From: Puccinellia tenuiflora
Taxonomy: Eukaryota; Streptophyta; Magnoliopsida; Poales; Poaceae
Direction of reading: 5' to 3'
Length of the DNA: 64,000 bases
Assembly: GCA_012064385.1 (NCBI GenBank)
Contig: QRDG01000351.1
Span: 254,928 to 318,927 of the forward strand
Part shown: one piece after another, positions 32,777-44,114 of the stretch
Position numbering within the stretch: the stretch's first letter is position 1
Layout of the letters: every line of letters begins with the position of its first letter
Made by a program: the position numbers and the translations under genes
The notes under the pieces: generated by a model
Database searches by the model: none
Told to the model about the DNA's origin: nothing
The model's input: the letters and a program-made list of their open reading frames with translations, nothing else

Positions 32777-34327
32777 TCATTGAGCATCATCATCTTGGGT
32801 GTTCGTAGTCAAAACTTGAGTGACAACTAGTGTGGGGCTGGGGTCACCATCACAATAGATGTGGGCATCGTCGTCATCCAAGCTTTGCATCGTGGCTACC
32901 TTGTTCAATGCATGGTATTCGTCTTCGCTCATAGACTCATAGTCTCCATTGTCATTGACGATCATCACCTTCTTGTTGGTGCACTCAAAGGACTTATGTC
33001 CTTGCCCTCCACACTTGTAGCAAGTGATATATGACTTGGCGGCTTGGGGTGAGGCCGCCGTCTTCTTGATAGTTGTTGGAGATTGAGGTGTAGCACTTAT
33101 GACATTGCCTTGAGCGTGGACTTGAACCATGGGTTGTGTTGAGGATGACGCTTTTGCGGCAAAGAAGGGCTTGGCCTTGACGTACTTGAGCTCTTCCGCA
33201 ACTTGGCGCTCGGCCTTCATGGCTTGATGCACTAGCTCGACGAGGTTCTCATAGGGTTGGAACTCCACTATCTTCTTTATGGGGTACGTGAGGACGTTCA
33301 AGAAGCGTGCCATTGATTGTTCTTTGGATTCAACAATGTGTGCACGGGAGATAGTTGACTCCATCTCCTTGTAGTACTTGTCAGCCGTGTTGAGGCCTTG
33401 TTTGAGCTCTTGCAACTTCTTGTACAAATCGCGCGCGTAGTGATGCGGCACAAAGCGCTTGTGCATTTCCGCCTTCATGTCATGCCATGTGTCTATTGGG
33501 TCCTCAAAGGAGGCTTGGAGTTGTTCCCACCATAGTTGTTCATAGCCATCAAGCTCTAGGGATGCAAGGTCTCGTTTGTCTTGAGGCACCTTGTAGACTC
33601 GAAATAATTTGGAGACCTTGGATTCCCATGCAATGTAGTCCTCCGGGTCGTTCATGCCATGGAACTTAGGAATGACGAGCTTGGGAGGATTGAAACGGTT
33701 TTTGTGATCATCCTCATCATCATCATCATGGTGGCGATGGCGGTCTCGGTGACGATGCCTTGGATGGTGGCGTGGAACATAATCCTCATTGTCTTCAAGA
33801 TCAACATGATTGTCGGCCAATGCCACTCGTTGAGCGCGATGTGGAGGTAGGTCATGATGATGATTTCGATTATCCTCATGGCGGTGTTGGGGATCCAAGT
33901 TAGCATTTGGGATTGGTATCTCTTGTCGATGGCGATCTTGATGATGTTGATAGTGTACGTTCGCTTGAGGAGGAGGCGCTTCTTGACGATGTTAGTCTTG
34001 GTGTTGGTGAGGGTCCAAGTTCGCTTGTTTATGAGGCATCTCTTGGCGATGGCGCTCTTGGCGATGGCGATGTCCTTGATCATTCTCACTCCGTGCATGG
34101 CTTCTTGTGGTGGAGTGGTGAGAGCTTCGCGAACTAGACCTTGAAGAGCGACTATGATCTCGATCGAGGAGCTTGCTCATGGAATCTTGGATTTGAGCGA
34201 AGCGCTCATTGTTTTCACGTTGAGCGGCTTGATGGCGCTCCTCATAGCAGCGTAAGTTGTTGTCGATGTACCTCTTGAGAGCCTCCTCTTGCTTGCCGAA
34301 GGCGGCGTCTTGTTCTTTCCTAGCCAT
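32777..34327 (-). pseudogene. Element E gag
   Basis: Starts MARKEQDAAFGKQEEAL at 34327. A coiled N-terminal segment is followed by a His/Arg/Gln-rich region with repeated units like HRQE and ANLDPQ. The gag core (FHGMNDPEDYIAWESKV, LWWEQLQASFEDPIDTW, LYKKLQELKQGLNTADKYY) and one CCHC zinc knuckle (CYKCGGQGHKSFEC) follow. A TAA at 33992-33994 interrupts the His/Gln repeats, and a TGA at 32777-32779 separates gag from protease in the same frame. Both can come from one C-to-T change (CAA, CGA). Confidence 0.87.
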
Positions 34328-35320
34328 GATAAGAGAACACAAGTGATATGTGGAAAATTTGGTGGCTAATAACCGCTCTTACCTTTGGTTGATAGTATTG
34401 GACAAGTGGCCTTGCCTTTCGAGACAAAGGTGTCACAAGAGTAAGAGTTGGTTGATTAGTAATCCAAAAGCGACTCACACACACACTTATGAGGAGCTTG
34501 GGTATGGCAAAGTGGCAAGAAATCGAAACGAAGCAAACGATAAAGCTATTGCAAGAAGTGGAGGATAACCACCAAGATCAAGAAGCAAAAGAGACTAACC
34601 ACACAATCCGAGAAACAAAGGAACTCACACGTGGAGACAAACGTGGATGGTGCGACTATTGGGAGGAGCTATTTGGACCTAACGAAGACTATGCTCGTTC
34701 CGCACCACCGCTCGAAGGACAACTAGCTCAAGTGTATAGGAGGGAGCACCCGATTTGCACAAGTGTACATGTTTCTCTATTGGGTATTGGAGCTTTGAGG
34801 CTGTAAGGAGGACTAGGATCACGGCTCGGCTTTTCTCTTTTCCTCTATTTTTTTGAATCTTTTCTATTTCTCTTTTGCTTTATGCTTTTGCCCGAGTCGA
34901 GTCCACTACAACTAGATGCTCACAAGATAATGATATGATCACTTGGTGTCACACTAGTGCAATGCTCACACTTTGAAGAGCTAGCTCCTAGGAAAAAGTT
35001 TCGCGAAAAGGAAAGGGATGTGTCGGAAGCTATACCTTTGATTGCATCGAGGTAGCGGAAATTTGCTCCGTGAAATCTTCAATCCGACGAATTTTGGGTG
35101 AAATTGGCACAAGGAAACACCAAAAGGAAGGTGGGGAAAGGTCTTAAGCACGAGATCCGTGGATCAAAACCACAAATCGCTCACCAAATCGAGAGATCGA
35201 ACGAAATCCATATGGGCTATTTGTTTTGTGAATTTTCGAAATTGGTATGGGAAAGAAAAAATTTGGTGGAAAAATGGCTAATAAAAGGTGGAAACACGAT
35301 TCAAATTCGTGGCAACCCTT
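34328..35320 (-). other. 5' leader of element E
   Basis: About 1 kb between the primer site and the gag ATG. No supported ORF on either strand; it would carry packaging signals. Confidence 0.65.
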
Positions 35321-35332
35321 GCTCTGATACCA
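35321..35332 (-). other. Primer binding site, tRNA-iMet type (element E)
   Basis: Minus-strand TGGTATCAGAGC, 2 nt from the LTR end CTACATCA at 35335. Confidence 0.93.
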
Positions 35333-35334
35333 AA

Positions 35335-36367
35335 TGATGTAGGGGTTTGCCCGATCTTCACGGATTTGAGGGGGAAAAGGGGATGAACACGAAGAACACG
35401 GAGGGGTAGCGAGGGGGATTCGTGGCAAAACACAAAGGATAACTAGCAAATCCTGCTGAGATCTCCACCCAACAACAAACCCTCAAAAAGGTAGCCTTTG
35501 GATCGAAGAATCAAAGCCAAACTTACGCTTCTTGAAACCGATTGCTCTTACCGGCCGGTCCACCGATCCAATAGAATCACCGCAGTGGAAGATTGGTTTG
35601 CACTACTAGAGACACCACAGTGAAAGAGTAGCAACAACAAGATCCATCCTCAACGAGGAACCCTAGCTACGAGGGAGGAGGAGCATAGCTCACACAAGTC
35701 TCAAATTCAGTCTAACCCTAGATCTGAGGGAGGCAAGGGGTATTTATAGACGTAGTACAAAACGGGGCAGAAATGCGGGAAACCGGCCTGGGGGCCGGCC
35801 CAGGCCGGCCTGGAGGCTGGCGGGCGCAGGTGGGGAACCGGCCTGGAGGTCGGCAGGCGCTGGCGGGGGACCGGCCTCGGGGCCGGCCTAGGCCGGCTGG
35901 GAGGCCGGCCGGCTCAGGTGGGAGGCCGGCCTGGGGACCGGCCTAGGCCGGCCTAGAGGCCGACGGGGAGGCCGGCTCGGAGGCCGGAAGCGACAGGGGA
36001 GGACCGGCCTGAAGACCGGCAGCGTCTGGAGGGGGACCGGCCTGGGGGCCGGCCTGGAGGCCGGCGACGTCTGGAGGGGGACCGGCTTGGGGGCCGGCGG
36101 CGTCTGGAGGAGGACCGGCCTGGGGGCCGGCCTGGAGGCCGGCGACGTCTGGAGGGTGGCCGGCCTGGGGGCCGGCCTAGGCTGGTCTGGAGGCCGGCCG
36201 GCCTGTCTTCGCCTCCTTCTTCCTCTCGACGTTTTCTCCTTCTTCTCCACGCGTAGGCCTTGGATGGTTGGAGTCCATGGAGTTCCCTGCTGCCTTTTGA
36301 AGTCCTTGGTGGCTTGGCGTACGTTGAAGCGCATGACATGGTGATGGACGTGGGTTGGGCTACATCA
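35335..36367 (-). repeat. Element E 5' LTR (1033 bp)
   Basis: The right copy in window order. It holds the longer CCGG-rich array (about 35785-36204) and a single copy of the 115-bp unit. Confidence 0.92.
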
Positions 36368-36372
36368 GATGA

Positions 36373-36543
36373 TTTTCCTCCTCCTCCTATGATATAGATC
36401 CAAATTGTAGCCAAGCTTTGTTGTTGAGGTTCTAAGTTATATCCATAAACGTCCATCGTAGCTTCAAAACCACAATAGTTTTTGCCATCTAGACTTGGAT
36501 TCCCTGAGTGAAGTGCAAACTGTCCAAAGACAATTTGATTAGG
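36373..36543 (-). pseudogene. Neprosin gene exon 3, upstream piece
   Basis: Starts PNQIVFGQFALHSG, continues through NYCGFEATMDVYGYN and ATIWIYIIGGGGKS, and is cut by element E. Together the two pieces make 68 codons with phase 0 at both ends. Confidence 0.83.
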
Positions 36544-36624
36544 CTCATGGTAGATATATCAATATTACAACATATATAATGAAATAAATGGTTGGACTAC
36601 ATTAGATACATGCATAAGACTCAC

Positions 36625-36717
36625 ATGACGTAAGTATTCTATAGAATCATGAACAAAGACTTGTTCTCCACTGGTTGACTGAATTTGTAATGGCCATGGC
36701 ATCGTCCAATTTTGTCC
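36625..36717 (-). pseudogene. Neprosin gene exon 2 (predicted)
   Basis: 31 codons, GQNWTMPWPLQIQSTSGEQ and on to YLRH, with donor GTGAGT. The acceptor (CTGAAG) is weak. Phase 0 on both sides supports it; similarity alone does not. Confidence 0.6.
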
Positions 36718-36846
36718 CTTCAGTTTGTTCATGAGAATATAATGTATGCATAAACCAAAATAAGCGTTATTCAGAAAATAAATCAAAACTACCCTAATAT
36801 ATGAAAATGGATCTTGGATATATCTTTAGGTTAAGACAACTCATAC

Positions 36847-36942
36847 CTGTTTGTTGTAAGGAAAGCATCCTCCAATAGGTGCGTTGGCAACAACAAACAC
36901 ACAATAGAATACAATATGTAGACGTGCTTTTTCCATTTTCAT
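36847..36942 (-). pseudogene. Neprosin gene exon 1 with signal peptide
   Basis: 32 codons from ATG at 36942 to donor GTATGA. Basic start MKMEKAR, hydrophobic core HIVFYCVFVVANA, then GGCFPYNKQ. A second ATG two codons on (36936) is equally possible. A minus-strand TATTTAAG at 36984-36991 lies just upstream. Confidence 0.72.
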
Positions 36943-36983
36943 TTTTCGACAGAAAGTGAAAAATGATGTCTCGCAGTGTCTCG

Positions 36984-36991
36984 CTTAAATA
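36984..36991 (-). promoter_or_regulatory. Possible TATA box of the neprosin gene
   Basis: TATTTAAG on the minus strand, about 42 nt before the predicted ATG. The short leader this implies is unusual, so the call is weak. Confidence 0.4.
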
Positions 36992-38753
36992 GTGTAAAGT
37001 TTCGAGAGGGGGTGTAGGTGGTTGTAGGATCTTTATAAGGAATAAATTTGAATAATCTTCAGCATAAATACTACAGCTGAGAGAAATAATGAGGGGCATT
37101 TATAGAATTTATACAATTAGATATAATGTGGTCAAGAAGGAATAAATTTGATATTACAGACTTAGTCAAATCCTACCATATATTTGATATTACGATAAAG
37201 TCAATCTTCCGCATGTAATGATACTACAACAAATATGAAAACTACGAAAACAAATATTATGTGGTCAAGAAGGAATCAATTGGACCATATATTTGATATT
37301 ACAGTAAATATGACAACTAAGCAAACAAATATTATGTGGTCATCTTATGATGTGAACTAGATATATTGGTGTGAGTATTAAGAGATGGGTTAGGTGGAGA
37401 TTGGTGGTTGAGAAGAAATATTTTAAAAATTATTATTTTGCATAAATACAAAAGTTAAAGAACCAAGGAATAAGGGGAATTTAATAACTTTTAACAAAAT
37501 ATGATCTTCTACATAAGTACTAGATTTGAAAAAACTAATGAGGGTCATTTAAAACATGGAATAACTATACAAAATAGCGTCAGTTATTGAGAGTGGGGTA
37601 CATGCATGCTTGGGCAGAGAAGGAATAAAGTTAAGGGTAGACAATATTGGCAATAAATACAAAAATAAAATAAATAAATACTAAGATGTCATTTTGTGAT
37701 GAGTGTATCAAAGGTGGATCAATGTGAAGGATTGAGGGATGGGTTAGGTGGGGTTTGGGTGAGGATTGGTGGTCAATAAGGAATAAATTGCATCATATTT
37801 GATATGAAAGTAAATACAAAACCTAAACAACACTACTATATACAAAACATACTATTACAGTCAGTCCACAACCATAGGCCTCAGCCGGTTTTCCGGGAAG
37901 GCTTGCTAGCGATCATGTCGATGTTTGACGTGCTCTACTCAAGATAGAGCGTTTCCGGGGCGATATTGGCATCACGCTTCCGGGCTTCTAGACTTAACCA
38001 AAGTTGTCAAAATACCAGCATTGACTGCGGCCCATGCGTGGCAGGCCCGTGGGGACCACTTGTTCTACTGATGCGACATATATACTACTTGTTGATTAAC
38101 ATTCTGTCTTATATTACTGTTTGGATATAAGCTATATATTGCTTATTACAGAAATGATGCCCATGAACATTTTTAAAAATAATTAAAGAAAATTAACGGT
38201 GTGGCATCCCACTTCCACGCCACTGATATATATACAAGATTTAGGGGTACGACGCGCACGATCCCCTAACATGCATGTTAAATCCATTCTATATGAGGCC
38301 ACAGAAAACAGATTAAGTAACGATAATAACGCATGTTTTTTATGAGACCAATGTGGTCGAATGTTGATTTGAACACAACTATTATCTCGTTTTGGTACAG
38401 TAGCAGGGATCTTCCTATAAGAATAAATACGCAGGTGAACCACTACTAAATATGAATTTATCAATGACATTCCTGTGGTGACGTTTCGATATCGTCGTGC
38501 GTTTTCGTTGCGGTGGGGCTTAAAATTTGAAGTTCCTCGCAACGTTTTGTCTTTTTGACCATGGGCCTGTTTTGCGCGAAGTTTCGGACATTTTACATCG
38601 CCAATCTTCGTCCCCGGCCCAATAGCCCAGTTTGAGCCCAGTTTCGTTCGACGAAACAAGTTTTTGTCATGGTCGCGGATTTTTTTGCATGCCACATCCT
38701 TCCCTGATTAAGTACTTTGACTGGCGAACTGTTGCCTGACCCCACCTTCATGT
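36992..38753. other. AT-rich intergenic DNA with degenerate repeats
   Basis: Imperfect direct repeats occur: CATATATTTGATATTAC followed by AACAAATATTATGTGGTCA in two arrangements (37176-37277, 37284-37343). GATGGGTTAGGTGG occurs at about 37384 and 37738. A more GC-rich stretch (38460-38753) has a minus-strand open frame but nothing I recognise. Confidence 0.55.
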
Positions 38754-41700
38754 TGTGGCGCCCTCGCTTAGAAAAGCAAGGCCACGTCGTGAAATATGCT
38801 ATTCCCTGGATCGAGTATGGATAGCAATTCACAAATAGATGTAATACCATGCATCAATGTCAAATAATTATTACATCACGAGATCCATAAATAAAATATT
38901 CTTTACAAATTGCATAGCCAAAGGCTAGCTTGAATGTAAAGTTTGGCAGCGGAAACATAAGTAGCACAGAGAGCTTCATCATCTTCATGTGCCACTGGCA
39001 TACATGTTGGTTGCAAGCTCGAAAAGGTAGACGTCCTCACTCGTCATCGTAATAACCTGCAACATTAACGTTGCAGCCCAGGGAATTTGGGTCAATACCT
39101 TGTAACAGGCCGGCAAGTGAATACTATGGTGGATTATAAAATGGCAAGACTAAAACTACATGCTTATCTGGCTGGTGGGGTTGAAGGCTATTGCATAAAG
39201 CAAATTTTGTCCTACTTTTCACAAACATTTTATTTTCAACTTTTCAATATGAGACACACCCATGGAACGCATCCAAGGTCTCATATACCCGAGTTCACCC
39301 ATCACATTTTATTATGAAATTGGAATGAAGAGATCCTCCGACAACTTCCTTGCTTAGCTACTCAACATTGTCCGTAACCGGGGACACGGCTATGATCATA
39401 GTTTTATTACTCTCGAGAGTTTGTGACACTTTCCCCACTAGACTCGATCAACCCATTCCATCCTTAACCCTCATTTAGTGAAAAGGAAAGGAGAAGACCA
39501 AGACGAGATCTTTCAGAAGAGCTTTCCCATACAAACGTCCGAACAATACCCACCTACATCCCCTACATCTGCTTGTTCGTCCTGTCAGGTCCACTCAACT
39601 TACTTAATCAAGACAGAGCCCATATGACTAGTGGCTGCACTGGAAGCAACTAAACATGGAGTGACATCGAATCTCAATACCCTGGGTGGCCAACCACAAG
39701 TGCACATACTCAGGTTCACACCATGAAAATGGGCCTGAGCAGCCACTCAACTTTAAACATCCGAAGCCATCCATTTCCACCCAGGTGGTTCATTAATTTA
39801 GTAGAACTTTCACCTAACTTACTACATCAAAAACTTTCACAATTGCAGCAAGCATTTCTACTAAATTAATATAGGTACCTAGTCAACAAGAAAGATCTAA
39901 CAGGCTTGCATAGCATAATTAAAACAATAGTAAACCTATCATGCATACTACTAAAATAATCTATAATGCAATTAAGAAAATAATAGGTCCTTCATGAGTT
40001 TGTGTATACACTTGCCTTGATCGTTTTTCGGGTTGTCGCAGCACTCACAGTACGTCTGGCACTCCTCACAATCTAATCAACAAACAAACAATCACCAAAT
40101 CAATACAACATTCAACATGAGGCAATACAAAATAATATGAATGTATGAAATGCAATCTAACACTCCACAAATTAAAGAAATATGATTATATTAAAGTTTC
40201 TGTTGTCTAACATATGCATGATGCTCATGATCACAATTTTTACGGTGTTTAATAATTTAGAAAAAAGACATAGGCTAAAATACCTTATTTTATGATTCTG
40301 TAAAAATCATTTAAATGCATGATGCAAAGGTGCAATTTGAACAGTCCACTGGATAGAAAACATTTTTCTAAGCATTTTGATATAAAGTTTGCAATTTTTG
40401 GATAAACGGAACTCAAGTTATGAATTTTACAAGATTGGGTCAAAATCTGAAATTTTAAAATGACCGGGTTGGCTGGGCTGTCGGCTAGGCGCTGACTGCT
40501 ATCACGCGGCGTGATTCCACTGGCCGGTACCATTTCGTGGGATATTCTAATCTTGACCATTGATTGACGATCTGACGAACGAGGACGAGTTCGTCCGTGA
40601 CAACGGCGATGCTCACCGGAAGACGGCGATGGCGGCTCGGACGTGGATGTTACGGTTGTCCTGCTCCTCCTCTGGCTCGTCAGAGATGTCCTTTGTGCTC
40701 CTATCCTCACGGTGAAGAAGATGGAGGCGGCCCTCGGCGTTCCAAACGACAGCGATGACGAAATCCCGAGCTCCGGCTCCAACGGCGCTCCGGCGACGAG
40801 TATGAGTAACCTGGTCCACCGTTTTCAAATCAATAAAATTACGCACGTGTGAAAATTGGGAGGGGAACCTAATGGACAAGGTGATAGGAGTTGGGGTGGT
40901 TCGAGGCGACGTAGACAACCTTCGAGATCGGCAATGGCAACGTCGGCGGCGGCGATGAGGAAACTACTTAGCCTTGATGTAAGGCCATGTCCTGGAGGTA
41001 GTTGGGGATTAGTTGAGCACACGGGTTGAAGGGATCGAGGAAACAAACAACGTACGCGTCGTACCTGTGCGATAAACTCGCCAAGATCCAAACTAAGACG
41101 GCGGCGGCACGGGACGTACAGGGCTTATCTCGAGAAAGTTTGTTCAGAGAAGTGGTGAAGGAGGCCAAAGGACGCAAAGTGACGCGCTCAGCTTTCCTTT
41201 GTATGGTCTGAGAAGGGAGATCGGCAGAGGGACGCCAACGGACGGCATTTGGTTCACCATGTCGGTATGAGTGTTTAAGACATGGAAATAAGAAGTAAAT
41301 TCCCTGAATGGGACGCCCATCCAATTTGGAGTAACTATCATGTTGAAGTCGAGAGGAAATAGTCGCTTAATTAGAGGGGAGAGGAGGGGAAAGATTGACT
41401 GCCATGAATTTGAAGTAACGTACGGGTTCCAGGTTGAAGACGACCACGAGCGTTCGCTCGATTTGATCGGGCGGATGTTGGGCTGCTGCCGGCCACGCTC
41501 GTGTGCGCCAGGTGGGTTGGTGGGGGGTTACTGGGCTTCGGCCCAGTTAGTTTTTCTTTGTTCTTTCCTCTTTTCTTTTTCTGCCTTTGTTATCTGAACT
41601 CATTTTTGAATTCAGTTTTGATCAAATAATTTCAGAAAATTTTAATAACTACTTTTCCAAAATATTTTTCAAGATAAAAATCTTTTGGTAAAAATTAAAT

Positions 41701-42156
41701 TACGAAATTATTTTGTAAGAAGCGAAATATTACATAAAGTGTATAAGACAACTTTATGTGAATTTACAAATATAGTCTAGAGTTTTAATAAAATCCATAA
41801 TATCAAAATTAGTAATTTTGATAAAAAAATTTGAAATATCTTTTTATCAACAACATAGATTTTGATAAATCATTTCACGAAAAGATTTTATGAAATGGTA
41901 TTTCAATAATTTTCAAAATAACTTTAGGGTTTATATTCTCCCAAAACAATTATTCCAACTTCAAAATTTAAAATAGATAATATGTTTGAAACATTTGAAA
42001 ATCCAAAATATTTTTGAATAGGTTATAATACTTTATTCTTTTGAGTTTTCTTTTAGTTTGATATTTTCTTTTATACGATTCTCAAAAGTTTTCTTTCCTT
42101 GTCAAAAGTTTTAATTTCTTGTGATTTTTAACATTCCAAAGTTTTGCGATGTTACA
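38754..42156 (-). mobile_element. Solo LTR 1 (3403 bp), large-LTR gypsy family
   Basis: Flanked by the perfect duplication CATGT (38749-38753 and 42157-42161). On the minus strand it starts TGTAACATCGC and ends GGCGCCACA. No primer site or interior is attached. It shares long diverged similarity with the solo LTR at 52554-56004, from the AT-rich ends through the GC-rich middle. The conserved module shows the LTR reads on the minus strand. A GC-rich block (40480-41590) has several open frames without a recognisable product. Confidence 0.88.
39370..39420 (-). promoter_or_regulatory. Double-palindrome LTR module, solo LTR 1
   Basis: In LTR sense (minus): ACTCTCGAGAGT (39409-39420), 7 nt, CTATGATCATAG (39390-39401), then the 21-nt motif ending at 39370 with C as the variable base and GGTTACGGAC at its end. 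It is 616 nt from the LTR end. Confidence 0.8.
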
Positions 42157-42328
42157 CATGTCGTGTGCATCGTTGTGTTCTGTTGTGGTAGAAATTAATG
42201 AAATCATCGAAAAATTTGAGTGCGGGCGCGCAAAATTCGAACCTACAACCTTCTTATCGCCTACGAGGGCTGTCGAGGGGTTTTCGAGACAGATGCCATC
42301 TTGTTGCTTAGATGATATGCGGAGCAGG
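42157..42328. other. Short flank between solo LTR 1 and element F
   Basis: Unclassified. It continues the sequence left of the solo LTR once the CATGT duplication is counted once. Confidence 0.5.
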
Positions 42329-43908
42329 TGATACGTTCCAGACGTATCTATAATTTTTTATGTTCCGTGCTTGATTATATATTAGTGCCACATGTTTTTA
42401 TAATGTTTTAATATCATTTTGGCATAATTTATGGAACTAACCTATTAACAAGATGCCAAGTGCCAGTTCTTGTTTTATGTTGTCTTTTTGTTTCAGAAAA
42501 GTTGTTCGGGGAAGTTTCTCGGAATCAGCTAGAAATTTACGGGATTTATTTTCACGAAGAAACAAAGACGGAGCAAGGAGGATGCCTGCAGGGGCCCCCC
42601 ACAGGGGCCAGACGCCCCCAGGCGCGGCCAAGACTAGGCCGCGCGTGGGCCCCACCTAGTCGACTCCGTCAGCGCCTCGATCTGCCCTTTCGGCTATAAA
42701 TCGCCTTCATCTCGAAAACCCTCGATACCCGATTCATATTATCCAGAATACATCCGAGACCGCCGCTGTCGCCAATCCTAGATCAGGAGGGTTCTGAAGC
42801 TCTTCGCGGCACCCTGACGGATGGGGAGATCATCACCGGAAGCATCTACACCACCATGCATGCCTCTGGAGTGATGCGTGAGTAGTCCACCACGGGACTA
42901 CGGGTCCATGGCAGTAGCTAGATGGTTGTCTCTTCTCCTTGTACTCCATTTCTTAGATCTTGTGAGCTGCCTATCATGATCAAGATCATATTATCTGTAA
43001 CGTCTACATGATGTGTTTGCTTGGATCCGATGAGTTGTGGAAATCATTACTCTTGTTCATGTCTATGTTATGTTTTATCTATGATCTTGCATGCTCTCCG
43101 ATGCTAGTGGATGCTTTGGACAAGTAATTGTTAGTATCTTCAGAGAGAGTATTTATGCTAGATAGTGGGTTCATGCCTTCTTGAGCAGAGTGCGACTGAC
43201 AGAAACGCTCATAGCAACGAATGTGCTGTTGCCACTAGGGAGAAAACAGCGGTGTTATTTCCTTGTATTATTTACATTGCTTACATTATGCACCATGCTT
43301 ATTGCAATGATCTGTTGCTTGCAACTTATTATTTCTGGGAGACATGCTGGATAGCGATCTCGGGGGTGGATTATTAGTCATAGACGAGTAGGATAACGGT
43401 CTATGTATTTTGACGTAATGCCCATATTAGACGAAACGGTGAACTATATTGTTTTATGATAGCATTGTTATGCGCCCACAATTCTGTCAATTGCCTTGCT
43501 GTAATTTGTTTACCCATCATGCATAACTTTTGAAGAGACACCACAAGTTATCTGTGGACCTCGATCCTATTTTCCTACACTGCTTACAACCATTTTAATA
43601 GCTTTCCTTACTCATTTGCTCGCTGGTCATATTTTACTCTCATCATATTTTACACTTGCACATTTAATTCTTTGTGTTCAGCAAGCCGGAGAGATTGACA
43701 ACCTCTCTGTTTCGTTGGGGCAAAGTAGTTTGTTTGTGATTGTGTGCAGGTCCACGTCAATTGTCGTAAACGGCGCCATTGACACCTTGCTAAGCATTCT
43801 CTAAGTCCTACTGGATTCGATAACCTTGGTTTTGTAACCAAGGGAAATTGCTGCTATGTTGCATCATACCTTCCTCTTGGCCCAGCGAATGTGTGATCCA
43901 CGCCATCA
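42329..43908 (+). repeat. Element F 5' LTR (1580 bp)
   Basis: Ends TGAT and ATCA form an inverted pair. GGCTATAAATCGCC near 42693 holds a good TATA box (TATAAATC). The LTR end lies 11 nt before the primer site, a spacing I associate with Athila-type elements. Confidence 0.82.
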
Positions 43909-43919
43909 AGCTCTTTTTC

Positions 43920-43937
43920 TGGCGTCATTGCCGGGGA
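43920..43937 (+). other. Primer binding site, tRNA-Asp type (element F)
   Basis: TGGCGTCATTGCCGGGGA, two changes from the TGGCGCCGTTGCCGGGGA expected for tRNA-Asp. Confidence 0.82.
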
Positions 43938-44114
43938 CATGGAATCTTCATCTAGGGTAGTTTCACACATCCTTTCACTTTACATTGTTATTGTCTTTTG
44001 CTTAGTACATTTTTTGTTAGTCTCGTTTTGCCTTTCGTTTGCCTTAAAACTGAAAAACACAACAAAATTAAAAAAATTCCAGCACCACATTTGTTTCGGT
44101 TTTGTCTTGCTAGC

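Larger units (their letters stand above)
29468..36367 (-). mobile_element. Element E: gag/protease-only Ty3/gypsy retrotransposon
   Basis: Both LTRs are present (29468-30434 and 35335-36367) with palindromic termini TGATGTAG and CTACATCA. They are flanked by a perfect 5-bp duplication GATGA (29463-29467 and 36368-36372). The tRNA-iMet primer site and purine tract fix the minus orientation. Between them is one frame for gag, protease and a long unknown region, with no RT, RNase H or integrase. It is structurally complete but non-autonomous. It lies in exon 3 of the neprosin gene. Confidence 0.93.
26773..36942 (-). pseudogene. Neprosin-domain (DUF239) protein gene, interrupted by element E
   Basis: Seen in the sequence: six exons on the minus strand. 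Exon 1 encodes a signal peptide, exon 3 FEATMDVYGYNLEP, exon 4 VYPELYNNSETHF, exon 5 GCYNMECPGYI, and exon 6 HYGFNG, QASPPMGS and the end YGGPGHCDI. These blocks match the order of the neprosin family (PF03080, secreted plant proteins; Nepenthes neprosin is a glutamic endopeptidase). Introns join in phase 0 except for an unclear exon 5 acceptor. The product would be about 315 residues, shorter than the usual roughly 400, and I do not see the usual N-terminal propeptide block. Three defects: a 6.9-kb retrotransposon in exon 3, a TAG at 27106-27108 in exon 6 where the family has Trp (SGDW), and no in-phase acceptor for exon 5. Confident as family, confident as dead. Confidence 0.85.

Noticed and set aside
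29471..36365. Element E borders at TGTAG and CTACA
   Set aside because: With those borders the flanks do not match; the borders TGATGTAG and CTACATCA give a perfect GATGA duplication.
37129..37343. Spaced repeats that might suggest a CRISPR-like array
   Set aside because: Only two or three imperfect units with uneven spacing in plant AT-rich DNA.
38183..38695. 170-codon minus-strand ORF left of solo LTR 1
   Set aside because: No recognisable domain, and the region looks like degenerate repeat DNA; not called as a gene.
40480..41590. Possible host gene in GC-rich block
   Set aside because: It lies inside a bounded solo LTR, and a matching block occurs in the other solo LTR (54560-55280).
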